The notes under the pieces: generated by a model
Seen by the model: the letters and a program-made list of their open reading frames with translations, nothing else
The model's database searches: none
What the model was told of the DNA's origin: nothing
Source of the DNA: CBDBFH01 sp965204775
GTDB taxonomy: Bacteria > Pseudomonadota > Alphaproteobacteria > JAPOUT01 > G958296285
DNA: 64,000 nucleotides
NCBI GenBank assembly: GCA_965204775.1
Contig: CBDBFH010000028.1
Span: 186,001 to 250,000 of the forward strand
Direction: 5' to 3'
Program-made: the position numbers and the translations under genes
Shown here: piece after piece, positions 25,872 to 33,761 of the stretch
Layout: each line of letters opens with the position of its first letter
Numbering within the stretch: the first letter of the stretch is position 1

Positions 25872-26627
25872 CCGGGGCCGGGGGGTGGGGACGATGGTCA
25901 CGCCGGGCCGGTGATAGCTGGCCATGCTCTCCGGCTTGCCGGGATTGCCGATGGCGTACATATCGGCGACGTAGACGTCGTGCTCCTGATTGGCGGCGGT
26001 TCCGGGCTTGATATCTTTGGCGCCGCGGCGGACCGGCTCGCCGGTCGCCGTATTCAGAACGCATTGGCCGCGCTTTGACCCGGCCAGAATGACCGGGCCG
26101 ACGCCCTGTTCGGCCAGCGCCTCGCGGATTGCGGGATAGACGGAAAAATGCGCCAGGTTCATTTTTTTGTTTGCGGCGCGGTAATGGGGATAGCCGCGCA
26201 TATTGGGCGGGGTCACCCGGTCTACGCCCTGCGTCTCGACATGGAAGATGGGGACGTCTTTTTGTTTGGCGTAGTCGAGCAGGCCCATGACGCGGCGCAT
26301 GTCGCCTCCGGCATCGGTGCCGGCCTTGCCCAGACAGCCGGTGATGTCGATCAGGATGATCCCGACCTTTTTGCCTTCGCCCTGCAGGCGGTCGATGACT
26401 CCCATCATCGCGGTGCGCTGAGCTTTGGCCTCGACCCAGTTTTGATGGACCGGGGCGCTGGCCGCCGATGGCGCGGCGCGGCGCGGCCGGGGCCGGGGCG
26501 CGACCAGAGGCGGGTTTTGCACGGCGGCGGCGCGCCCGTTAAAGCGGGCCGGGTTTTTTGGGCCTTCCGCAAGGGGCGCGGGCCGGGGCGGGGGAACGGG
26601 CGGGGCGGCGGCTTTGGAGATGGGCAT
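25854..26627 (-). CDS. Isochorismatase-like cysteine hydrolase with Pro/Ala-rich N-terminus
   Basis: 257 aa from ATG 26627. The first about 70 residues are Pro/Ala/Arg-rich and look disordered. The rest fits the isochorismatase fold: VGIILIDITGCLGKAG with the catalytic Asp position, a Lys in NKKMNLAHFSVYPAIREAL, and the Cys in VILAGSKRGQCVLNTATG. The match is remote; the reaction is not known. The divergent 163-bp region to the methyltransferase gene contains TATGAT (26752-26757) as a possible -10 for the rightward side. Confidence 0.7.
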   Translation of the reverse strand: MPISKAAAPPVPPPRPAPLAEGPKNPARFNGRAAAVQNPPLVAPRPRPRRAAPSAASAPVHQNWVEAKAQRTAMMGVIDRLQGEGKKVGIILIDITGCLGKAGTDAGGDMRRVMGLLDYAKQKDVPIFHVETQGVDRVTPPNMRGYPHYRAANKKMNLAHFSVYPAIREALAEQGVGPVILAGSKRGQCVLNTATGEPVRRGAKDIKPGTAANQEHDVYVADMYAIGNPGKPESMASYHRPGVTIVPTPRPRSSPAG

Positions 26628-26790
26628 GGCGGCGTGTCCTGACCCGGTTAATATGGAAGCGCGCGCCGCCGGGATCAATCCGGCGCGGCACACAAAGGCT
26701 TCACGCAACCGCGAGGCGGTTTTGCGTCTTTCCCTTTGCCGCCCGGCTTTCTATGATGCGCGGCGATCAGGCGGGGGCGGCTGTGCGGAT

Positions 26791-27627
26791 ATGGAAAAAT
26801 TGTCTTCCACCTCGGCGCTGGTGATTTTGATGGCCGGACGCGAGTCCTATGCCAGCGCGGCGGCGCAGCGATATTTGCGCGCCCTCGACCTGTCGGAAGG
26901 CCATGACCTGCACCGGGCGACCCGCCTGGCTTCGCCGCTGGCGGATGAGTGTCTGAAGAACCGCAAATTCGGGGTGCCGTGGCTTTTGGAGCGGGCGATG
27001 CGCTCGCACAGGCCACCGCAACAGGTTGTTCTGGCCGGGGCCGGGCTTGATGCGATGGGCATTGAGTTTTTGTCCCGCTTCCCCGCTTTGCGCATTTTTG
27101 AGCTGGACAGCGAGAATATGGACCGCAAGGCGCAGCTTCTGGCGGCGTGCGGCATTTCGGGGATCACCTGCATTGAGGCCGATCTGACCCGTCCCGGGGC
27201 GAGCCGGGCGGCGCTGGCGGCGGGGGGATGGCGGGCGCAGGATGCGACGCTTCTGTTGCTGGAGGGGATCAGCTATTACCTGCCCCGCCCGGCATTGGAG
27301 TCTCTGGTACGCGGGCTTGATCCGGCCTTCACGATTTTCGAGTTTCTCAAGCCCGCGCACACGCTCAAGGCCGCCGCCGCGCGCCATGCCGAGGCGATTT
27401 TCGGGACTTTGGTCGAGGCCTGCGCCCTGCCTCCGATGACGCGCTACACCCTGGAGGAGATTGAGGCGTCTTTGGGCCTGCCGGTTCTGGCGCACTGCCC
27501 GATGGCGGTTCTGGAGGAAAAGCGCACCGGGCGGCGGCGGCATTTTCCGGATGCGCGGTCGAGCTGGATCGAAATCGCCCTGCTCGGCCAGGCAGCGCGG
27601 CGGCGGGGTCGTGTTGATTATGGATGA
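26791..27627 (+). CDS. Leucine carboxyl methyltransferase (LCM/PPM)-family SAM methyltransferase
   Basis: 278 aa from ATG 26791. The fold resembles the LCMT/PPM1 group, with NRKFGVPWLLERAM, motif I VVLAGAGLDAMGIEF, FELDSENMDRKAQLLAACGI and the acceptor strand LLLLEGISYYLPRPALESL. In bacteria this family modifies small metabolites or is uncharacterised. No good ribosome binding site is visible before ATG 26791. The SDR gene follows after 6 nt, indicating co-transcription. Confidence 0.8.
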   Translation: MEKLSSTSALVILMAGRESYASAAAQRYLRALDLSEGHDLHRATRLASPLADECLKNRKFGVPWLLERAMRSHRPPQQVVLAGAGLDAMGIEFLSRFPALRIFELDSENMDRKAQLLAACGISGITCIEADLTRPGASRAALAAGGWRAQDATLLLLEGISYYLPRPALESLVRGLDPAFTIFEFLKPAHTLKAAAARHAEAIFGTLVEACALPPMTRYTLEEIEASLGLPVLAHCPMAVLEEKRTGRRRHFPDARSSWIEIALLGQAARRRGRVDYG

Positions 27628-27633
27628 CGAGCG

Positions 27634-28419
27634 GTGAGCGAAGGGGAAGAGAAAAAATCATCCAGATCGGTCGCAGGTCTGACGGCGCTGATAACCGGCG
27701 CGGCGAGCGGCATGGGGCTGGCCGCCGCGCGCCTTTTCGCCCAGGAAGGGGCAAAGGTCGCGCTGACCGATCTCAAGCAGGAAGCTTGCGCGGCGGCGGC
27801 GCGAGAGATCGGGGCCGCCGACGGCGCAGTTCTGCCCCTGGCGCTGGATGTCGCCGATCCGGCGGCGATCGCCAGCGTGGCCAGCAAGGTCGCGGATCAT
27901 TTCGGCGGGATCGATATTCTGGTCAACAACGCCGGTCTTTCGACCTTTATGCCGCTCGGCGGCGACGACTATGACCGCGCCTGGCAGACAAGCCTTGATG
28001 TCATGCTGACCGCCCACCAGCGCCTGATCCGGGCCGCCCTGGTTCATTTGCGCAAAAGCCCGGCCCCGCGCATCATCAACATTGCCTCGACCGAGGGTCT
28101 GGGGGCAACGCCCGGCAACAGCGCCTATGTTGCCGCCAAGCATGGCGTGATCGGTTTGACGCGGGCGCTGGCGGTTGAACTGGGGGCCGACAGGATTACG
28201 GTCAACTGCGTTTGCCCGGGGCCGATTCACACCGGCATCACGCGCCACATTCCCGATGAGCACAAGGCCAAATTCGCCCGCCGGCGCACCGCGCTCAACC
28301 GCTATGGCCGCCCGGAAGAGGTTGCCCATATGGTTCTGTCGCTGGCCCTGCCCGCCGCCAGTTATATAACCGGAACCGCAATTCCGGTCGACGGCGGCCT
28401 GACAATCAAAAACGCATGA
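27634..28419 (+). CDS. Short-chain dehydrogenase/reductase (SDR), classical type
   Basis: 261 aa from a GTG start. Cofactor loop TGAASGMGLAAARLF, NNAG at about residue 94, catalytic Ser in NIASTEGLG and YxxxK in AYVAAKHGVIG, and C-terminal AAYITGTAIPVDGG-like end (PAASYITGTAIPVDGGLTI) all match FabG-like classical SDRs. Substrate not deducible. It lies 6 nt after the LCM-family gene and faces the convergent HNH gene (14-bp gap). Confidence 0.93.
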   Translation: MSEGEEKKSSRSVAGLTALITGAASGMGLAAARLFAQEGAKVALTDLKQEACAAAAREIGAADGAVLPLALDVADPAAIASVASKVADHFGGIDILVNNAGLSTFMPLGGDDYDRAWQTSLDVMLTAHQRLIRAALVHLRKSPAPRIINIASTEGLGATPGNSAYVAAKHGVIGLTRALAVELGADRITVNCVCPGPIHTGITRHIPDEHKAKFARRRTALNRYGRPEEVAHMVLSLALPAASYITGTAIPVDGGLTIKNA

Positions 28420-28433
28420 GGCGAGGGGACCGA

Positions 28434-29342
28434 TCACCCCTTGAAAACATTTTCCCGGTGATAATGAAGAAATTCCCTGCCAGGCCGGTCGGCCTGATCT
28501 TCGGGTAAATTCAGATATCCGCTCTGATTCAGAATATGCTGCGCTTTCTCCGGCAAGCCCTTCGATGAGAGCAGAATCTTCCCGTCATTTTCCAGCGACA
28601 CCAGCCCGCGATCGAACATCCAGTGCGCCGTGCTGCACAGGGCGAGTCCGTTGCGGATTGAATCCGGGCCGTCATTGGTGACGGGGCGGATATGCGCGGC
28701 TTGCACTTCAGGCCGCCCACCGCCGTTGATGATCTTCAGGCCGGTCATGGCACAGGTTTCCTTATAGACCGCACGCACTTTCGCCCTGAAAACGTTGTCT
28801 CGAAAGGGCCGCGCAACGACAGATTCGATCACGGGGCGCTCAAATGCCGCCGCCTCTTCCGCAACCGCAATTCCGGGAAGGCGATCGTCTTCGCCCCTGT
28901 CCATGCGCGCGTCAATCTGTTGAGCAAACCCCGCCTTCAAGATCATGTCGAAATCCTCTTCGGGCAGCCGGCGAACGGCGTTCTGAAAAGCCCCCCGGTT
29001 GTGCCCGCCTCCTTCTCTCCTCAGAGCTTGTTCATAGATATGACCGCCTTGACGAAATGGAACGGGCCGATCGAAATCGAGATAGTTGTCCATAAACGCA
29101 TAGTAATGCTCTGCGTGTTTTGGATCTTCTTTAATGCGCGCCACACGGGCCAGGGCAAAGTAAGACTGGCGGCCCCTGCGGACATTTCCCGCAGCATTGG
29201 ACCGCCCCGGCTCGTAATAGATGACGTAATCTCCGACCGCTTCCTCAACCCGCCTGCGATATGTCTTCGGGAAGTGATAGCGGACTTCAGGCAGATCGTC
29301 ATAGGCAGGCTCAATGCGGGTCGTAAAAACTGCCTTTGTCAT
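28434..29342 (-). CDS. HNH endonuclease with N-terminal putative DNA-reader domain
   Basis: 302 aa. The C-terminal HNH nuclease holds the motif residues in AAHIRPVTNDGPDSIRNGLAL and CSTAHWMFDRGLV (His, Asn, His) with a Cys in KETCAMTG. The N-terminal half (YDDLPEVRYHFPKTYRRRV, YVIYYEPGRSN, AFMDNYLDFDRPVPF) matches a domain widely paired with HNH in putative restriction enzymes; a PUA/EVE-like modified-base reader is an inference. No methylase is adjacent. Composition is visibly less GC-rich than the flanking SDR genes, so it is probably horizontally acquired. Confidence 0.85.
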   Translation of the reverse strand: MTKAVFTTRIEPAYDDLPEVRYHFPKTYRRRVEEAVGDYVIYYEPGRSNAAGNVRRGRQSYFALARVARIKEDPKHAEHYYAFMDNYLDFDRPVPFRQGGHIYEQALRREGGGHNRGAFQNAVRRLPEEDFDMILKAGFAQQIDARMDRGEDDRLPGIAVAEEAAAFERPVIESVVARPFRDNVFRAKVRAVYKETCAMTGLKIINGGGRPEVQAAHIRPVTNDGPDSIRNGLALCSTAHWMFDRGLVSLENDGKILLSSKGLPEKAQHILNQSGYLNLPEDQADRPGREFLHYHRENVFKG

Positions 29343-29400
29343 TTTCCGGCCATCACCCGTTCCGCGAAGAAGGCCCCTTCCCGCGCCTGTCTGTTTCCCC

Positions 29401-29406
29401 TACACT
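29401..29406 (+). promoter_or_regulatory. -10 box directly before an SDR gene (possible leaderless mRNA)
   Basis: TACACT ends 7 nt before ATG 29414, so transcription from it would start at or next to the start codon. No Shine-Dalgarno sequence is visible before the ATG. The -35 is poor. Confidence 0.35.
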
Positions 29407-29413
29407 CTCCCAC

Positions 29414-30145
29414 ATGACGGCGTTTGATTTCAACGGCCAGCAGGTTCTGGTCGTCGGCGGCTCAAGCGGAATCGGCAACGGAATCGCCCAGGCCTTCCGC
29501 GCCGCCGGGGCGCGCGTCCAGGTCTGGGGAACGCGCGCCGGGCCGGACGCCTATCGCGGCGACGGCTGCGATCTGACCGGCCTCGACTATCGTCAGGTCG
29601 ATGTCGCCGACACCGCCGCGCTCGCCGCCCTGCCCCTGAACCTCAACCGCCTCGACGTCCTCGTCCTCAGCCAGGGAACCGTCGCCTATAAGCGGGAGGA
29701 ATTCGAGCCGCCGGGCTGGAACAAGGTCATGGCCGTCAATCTCCATTCGCTGATGCAGACCGCCCAAAAATGCCATCGCCTGCTGGCCGCGGCGCACGGC
29801 AAGGTCATCATCGTCAGTTCGACCGCCGGCTTCCGCGCCGCGCGCGGCAATCCGGCCTATGCCGCCTCGAAAGCCGCCGCCGTCGGCCTGACCCGGACTC
29901 TGGGACAGGCCTGGGCGACAGACCGAATCCGGGTCAACGGCCTCGCCCCCGGCCTGGTCGACACCAAACTGACCAAAGTCACAACCGAAAACCCCAAACG
30001 CCTGCGCGAAACGCTGGCCCGTATTCCGGTCAACCGGCTGGGCACGCCGCAGGACATGGCCGGGGTCGCCCTGTTTCTCGCCTCGCCCCATGCCGGTTAT
30101 GTTTGCGGGCACACGATCCTGGTCGACGGCGGCCTCACCTTGTGA
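29414..30145 (+). CDS. Short-chain dehydrogenase/reductase (SDR)
   Basis: 243 aa from ATG 29414; the frame is open to 29336 without homology there. SDR features: VLVVGGSSGIGNGIAQAF, LSQGT in place of NNAG, active-site Ser in IIVSSTAGF, and YAASKAAAVG; it ends with AGYVCGHTILVDGG. Function unknown; FabG-like or sugar/aliphatic alcohol dehydrogenases are possible. Divergent from the HNH gene (72 bp) and convergent with the next SDR. The coding strand is C-rich, unlike rightward genes elsewhere in the window such as secA. Confidence 0.92.
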   Translation: MTAFDFNGQQVLVVGGSSGIGNGIAQAFRAAGARVQVWGTRAGPDAYRGDGCDLTGLDYRQVDVADTAALAALPLNLNRLDVLVLSQGTVAYKREEFEPPGWNKVMAVNLHSLMQTAQKCHRLLAAAHGKVIIVSSTAGFRAARGNPAYAASKAAAVGLTRTLGQAWATDRIRVNGLAPGLVDTKLTKVTTENPKRLRETLARIPVNRLGTPQDMAGVALFLASPHAGYVCGHTILVDGGLTL

Positions 30146-30159
30146 GGCCCGCCACGCCC

Positions 30160-30193
30160 CGCCGTTCTGCACGGCGCCATGCGGTCCGACCGC
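30160..30193. terminator. Two hairpins between convergent SDR genes
   Basis: CGCCGT-TCTGC-ACGGCG (30160-30176) and GCGGT-CCG-ACCGC (30181-30193) lie in the 117-bp gap between convergent genes. No T-tract follows either arm, so factor-independent termination is uncertain. The rest of the gap is GC-rich with no other feature. Confidence 0.35.
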
Positions 30194-30262
30194 GCTTGAT
30201 CGGGTAGGCCCGGGCGAAGCGCGCGCCCGCCTGCCCAAAGCGCGCACGGCGCGGCGGGGGCG

Positions 30263-31150
30263 CTAGACGCTTCTTTGCGCCTTGTCCTTCTCGTTGGCGG
30301 CGCGGATCATCGCCCGCATCTTCTCCCACTGCGCATCGTCCAGCTGCGACAGCGCGCCATAAAAATGCCCGCCGCTCGCCAGATGCAGGCCGCCGTCAAT
30401 CGCAATCGTCTGCCCGGTCAGATAGGCGCAGCCGTCGGCCATCAAAAAAACCGCCAGAGCCGCCAACTCCTCCATCTTGCCGTTGCGGCCCATCGGAACC
30501 GCCCCCATTCCGTCTTCGGCCTCATCCGCCGCGCGCCCGGGCGCAAGGCGCGCCCAGGCCCCTTGCGTCGGAAACGGACCCGGCGCAATCGCATTGAGCC
30601 TGATCCCGTAGCGGCCCCATTCCGCCGCCAGCGATTTGGTCATGATATTGATCCCCGCCTTCGACATCGCCGAGGGAACCGTGAAAGCCCCGCCATTCCA
30701 TATCCAGGTGGTCAGAATCGAAATCACGCTGGCCGGAACGCCGCCTTCGATCCACCGCCTGCCGCAGGCGTGAGTCACATAGAAACTGCCGTGAAAAACA
30801 ATGTTGGCGATCGCATCGAAGCCGCGCGCGGACAGGTCTTTCGTCGGCGAAATGAAATTCCCCGCCGCATTGTTGACCAGGCCCGTCAAAGCGCCGCCGT
30901 CCTCCCATATCGCGCCGATCATCTCGTCCACCGCCTGGGCGACCCGGATGTCAACCGCGTGCGTCCCGACCCGCCCGCCATGGGCTTTCATCAGCGCGTC
31001 CGCCGTCTTGTCCAGAACCCCCTTGCGCCGCCCGCAGATGTAAATATCGGCCCCCAGTTTGAGATAGGCTTCCGCCATCACCCGGCCCAACCCCGTGCCG
31101 CCGCCGGTGACCAGAATACGCTTGCCCTTGAGCAGATCCTTTTTGAACAT
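30263..31150 (-). CDS. SDR of the 2,4-dienoyl-CoA reductase (DECR) type
   Basis: 295 aa. Cofactor loop LVTGGGTGLGRVMAEAYLKLG, NNAAGNFISPTKDLSARGFDAI (the GNFxSP signature of dienoyl-CoA/peroxisomal enoyl-CoA reductases) and VPSAMSKAGINIMTKSLAAEWG. The classical YxxxK tyrosine is replaced (SAMSK), as is known for peroxisomal DECR2-type enzymes, and a long C-terminal extension follows the usual TGQTIAIDGG end. Likely role in oxidation of unsaturated fatty acids, consistent with the thiolase/FadJ genes nearby at 35-38 kb. Confidence 0.87.
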   Translation of the reverse strand: MFKKDLLKGKRILVTGGGTGLGRVMAEAYLKLGADIYICGRRKGVLDKTADALMKAHGGRVGTHAVDIRVAQAVDEMIGAIWEDGGALTGLVNNAAGNFISPTKDLSARGFDAIANIVFHGSFYVTHACGRRWIEGGVPASVISILTTWIWNGGAFTVPSAMSKAGINIMTKSLAAEWGRYGIRLNAIAPGPFPTQGAWARLAPGRAADEAEDGMGAVPMGRNGKMEELAALAVFLMADGCAYLTGQTIAIDGGLHLASGGHFYGALSQLDDAQWEKMRAMIRAANEKDKAQRSV

Positions 31151-31192
31151 CGCAAAATCCTCCCCTTGTCAGCCCTTTCGCCAAAAGCCAGA

Positions 31193-31954
31193 TTAGCCCA
31201 AACGCCCCAAAACAGGAAAATACTCAAGCAAAAAAAAGCCGATTTCCTCGAATGATCCGGCCAGGATCAGCCCGCCGGTCGCCGCCAGCAGGAGGCCTGC
31301 GCCGATTTCGATTCGCCGCATATGGTGGCGCAAGGCGGCCAGCGCGCGCAAAGCGCGTTCGGCGGCGAGCGCAGCGATCACGAAAGGCAGGCCCAGCCCT
31401 GCGCCATAGACGGCGAGGAGGAGGGCGGCGGCGGCGGTTTCGCGGCTGGCGGCGAGCGTCAGGATTGCGCCGAGGATCGGCCCAATGCACGGCGTCCAGC
31501 CGAAGGCGAAGGCCAGCCCAACGCCATAGGCGAATCCGGCGCGGCGCAAGGGTCCGGCGGGCAGTGCCGGTGGGGCGAGCGCGGCGCTTTGGAGGGCGGG
31601 CCGCCATTCGCGCATCAGAAGGGCGAAGCGGAGCAGTCCGGCCAGATGGAGTCCCAGAAGGATGAGGAGCGCGCCGGAGATTTTTTCGAGCCAGAATTTT
31701 CCGGCGGCGAAGAGGGCCAGGCCCCCCGCGGCGGCGAGCGCGAGGGCGACGAATACGGTGGTGAAGCCGGCGGCGAAGAGCAGGGCGCCGGACAGAGCGG
31801 CGGCGCGCGGCGGCGGTTTGCCGGCGGCGCCGGCGGCGCCGGTGACATAAGCCAGATAGGCCGGGACGAGCGGGAGCACACAAGGCGAGAGGAAACTCGC
31901 CACCCCGCCGCCGAAGGCCAGCAGGACCAGAGGTATCGGAGCCAGTTCGCTCAT
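31193..31954 (-). CDS. ccdA: CcdA-like cytochrome c biogenesis / thiol-disulfide membrane transporter
   Basis: 253 aa from ATG 31954; about six transmembrane helices. Carries the DsbD-beta/CcdA redox cysteines: C25 in FLSPCVLPLVPAYLAYVTG and the second Cys in FAFGWTPCIGPILGAIL, which shuttle electrons from thioredoxin to the periplasm. Immediately downstream of the TIGR02186 gene (26-nt gap) and the TauE-like gene, so likely one operon. An alternative ATG at 32014 lies inside the upstream gene. Confidence 0.93.
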   Translation of the reverse strand: MSELAPIPLVLLAFGGGVASFLSPCVLPLVPAYLAYVTGAAGAAGKPPPRAAALSGALLFAAGFTTVFVALALAAAGGLALFAAGKFWLEKISGALLILLGLHLAGLLRFALLMREWRPALQSAALAPPALPAGPLRRAGFAYGVGLAFAFGWTPCIGPILGAILTLAASRETAAAALLLAVYGAGLGLPFVIAALAAERALRALAALRHHMRRIEIGAGLLLAATGGLILAGSFEEIGFFLLEYFPVLGRLG

Positions 31955-31980
31955 AGACGTTCGGGGACGTTCGGGGCCGA

Positions 31981-32733
31981 TCAGCGGCGGCGGAAGAGGA
32001 CCGAGGCGATCCATCCGACCGCCAGCGCCAGCAAGACCGCCGCCGCGCCGTAAAGGAGGGGAGCGTCATGGGCGAAGGCGAAGACGCTCTGATTGAAGCC
32101 GGTCTTGTCGAGGCGCAAGGAGAGCGTCTGTGCATCGCGCAGCCGTCCGCGTTCGATCAGGTAGATTTTGGCCTCATAATTGCCGACCGGGGCGGCGGCG
32201 GGCAGGGTGAATTGGGCGCGAAAGAGCCGCCCGCTCAAAAAGTCGACATTGGCGGCCTGCTGAGGAAAGCGGCCCTGCGCGCGCATCAGGCGCAGGAAGG
32301 CGGCGCGGGCGGCGGGCGCGATTTGGGCCGGGGGCAGGAAGGCGTGATCTGCGCCCAGATTGAGGCGGCGGCGCAGGCGCAGACTGGTGATCTGATTGAG
32401 CGGGCGGCTGGCGGCGAGGGCATAGAAGGCCGGGGCGCGATCAAAGAGGGTTTGGTCATAATTGGTCCAGATTCCGGCGATTCGGGCTTTTTCCCACAAG
32501 ACGATCCGGCGGGGGGGGCCTTTGAGGGTGATGACGACGTCGCGGCGGAGGCGGCCCTGGATTTGCGGTCCGTCTTCCAGCGCGCCGAAGACGAGCAGGC
32601 GCGCGCCGGAGAAACCGGCGCGCACTTCGATTCTGGCCTCGGAGAGTCCGGCGGACAGGCGCGGCGCGGCCAGCGCCGGGAGAGCAAGTGCGGCGCCAAG
32701 GATCAAGCCGATGCAGTATGGCATGCGGGTCAT
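31981..32733 (-). CDS. TIGR02186-family membrane-anchored periplasmic protein
   Basis: 250 aa. Signal peptide (cleavage near ALAAP, about residue 23), then a periplasmic domain with SEARIEVRAGFSGARLLVFGALE, VITLKGPPRRIVLWEKARIAGIWTNYDQTLFDRAPAFYALAASRPL, and a C-terminal transmembrane helix (about 226-245) with a short RRR tail. This matches the TIGR02186 conserved alphaproteobacterial family, normally paired with a TauE/SafE transporter as here (4-nt overlap with the upstream gene). No biochemical role is known. Confidence 0.9.
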   Translation of the reverse strand: MTRMPYCIGLILGAALALPALAAPRLSAGLSEARIEVRAGFSGARLLVFGALEDGPQIQGRLRRDVVITLKGPPRRIVLWEKARIAGIWTNYDQTLFDRAPAFYALAASRPLNQITSLRLRRRLNLGADHAFLPPAQIAPAARAAFLRLMRAQGRFPQQAANVDFLSGRLFRAQFTLPAAAPVGNYEAKIYLIERGRLRDAQTLSLRLDKTGFNQSVFAFAHDAPLLYGAAAVLLALAVGWIASVLFRRR

Positions 32734-33659
32734 GGCGGTCCGGCGCGCATCATTTGGAGGGTGAACAGATCATCGGGGCGCGCGGTCAGCCCCCAGGCCA
32801 GCGCCGCGCCGACGAGGAGGACGAGGACGGCCAGCCCGGCGCGCAATTGTTCGGCGCGCATGCCCAGGGCGATCTGCGCGCCGATCTGCGCGCCGACCGC
32901 CGCGCCGAGGAGGAGGAGGGCGGCGAGGACGATATCGACGGTCTGGTTTTGCGCGGCATGGAGGAGGGTGACGAAGGCGGTGACGAAGATGATCTGAAAC
33001 AGGGAGGTTCCGATGACCACATTGGTCGGCATGCGCAGGAGGTAGATCATGGCCGGGACGAGGATGAAGCCGCCGCCGACGCCCATGATGGCGGCGAGGA
33101 ATCCGGCGGTCATGCCGAGGAGCACGGGGGGGGCGACGCTGATATAGAGGCGCGAGCGGCGGAATCGCACGCGCAGGGGCAGGCCGTGGAGCCAGTTATG
33201 TTGCCCGGGCCTTCGCGCCGGGAAGGGGTGTCCGGCGCGCCGGGCGCGCCAGGCGCGCAGGGATTCGGCGAGCATGAGGGCGCCGATGGTTCCCAGGAAG
33301 AAGACATAGGCGAGGCTGATCAGCAATTCGACCTGCCCCAGGCCGCGCAGCCATTTGAAGACGAAGACGCCCAGCGCCGCGCCGCACAGGCCGCCGGCGA
33401 CGAGGACGGCGCCCATGGTCAAATCGACCGCCTGTCTTCGCCAATGGGCGAGCGCGCCGGAGACGGAGGAGCCGACAATCTGATTGGCTTCGGTTGCGAC
33501 CGCGACGGGCGGGGGGACTCCGGCAAGGATCAGGAGGGGGGTGGTCAGGAATCCGCCGCCGACGCCGAACATGCCCGAGAGCAGGCCGACGCCCGCGCCG
33601 ATGGCCAGCAGGACGAAAATATCGATCGGCAATTCAGCGATGGGCAGATAGATCTGCAT
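32730..33659 (-). CDS. TauE/SafE-family sulfite/organosulfonate exporter-like protein
   Basis: 309 aa, about eight transmembrane helices with the two homologous TauE half-motifs: GVGLLSGMFGVGGGFLTTPLLILAGVPPPVAVATEA and FLAAIMGVGGGFILVPAMIYLLRMPTNVVIGTS. A cytoplasmic loop (about 140-185) separates them. Family members export sulfite, sulfoacetate or sulfolactate, but many are unassigned. It is the first gene of the TauE-TIGR02186-ccdA set. Confidence 0.92.
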   Translation of the reverse strand: MQIYLPIAELPIDIFVLLAIGAGVGLLSGMFGVGGGFLTTPLLILAGVPPPVAVATEANQIVGSSVSGALAHWRRQAVDLTMGAVLVAGGLCGAALGVFVFKWLRGLGQVELLISLAYVFFLGTIGALMLAESLRAWRARRAGHPFPARRPGQHNWLHGLPLRVRFRRSRLYISVAPPVLLGMTAGFLAAIMGVGGGFILVPAMIYLLRMPTNVVIGTSLFQIIFVTAFVTLLHAAQNQTVDIVLAALLLLGAAVGAQIGAQIALGMRAEQLRAGLAVLVLLVGAALAWGLTARPDDLFTLQMMRAGPP

Positions 33660-33727
33660 AGCGGGTGGAGCCGGGGTGGAGGGGAGCGGGTCTGGCCCGG
33701 TCTGCCCGCCGGTCTGCCCGATTGAGT

Positions 33728-33746
33728 CTTGCGGGGCAAGTTTTTT
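33728..33746 (+). terminator. Rho-independent terminator pointing rightward between two leftward genes
   Basis: CTTGC-GGG-GCAAG followed directly by six T. The U-tract follows the stem only for rightward transcription, yet both neighbours (Sel1-like gene and TauE gene) read leftward. It could stop antisense transcripts coming out of the TauE region. The rest of the 102-bp gap (33660-33761) shows nothing else clear. Confidence 0.5.
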
Positions 33747-33761
33747 GCGTATTCAGGCGGA

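Noticed and set aside
28424..28441. Terminator between SDR and HNH genes (AGGGG/CCCCT)
   Set aside because: Short stem, 8-nt loop and no T-tract on either strand.
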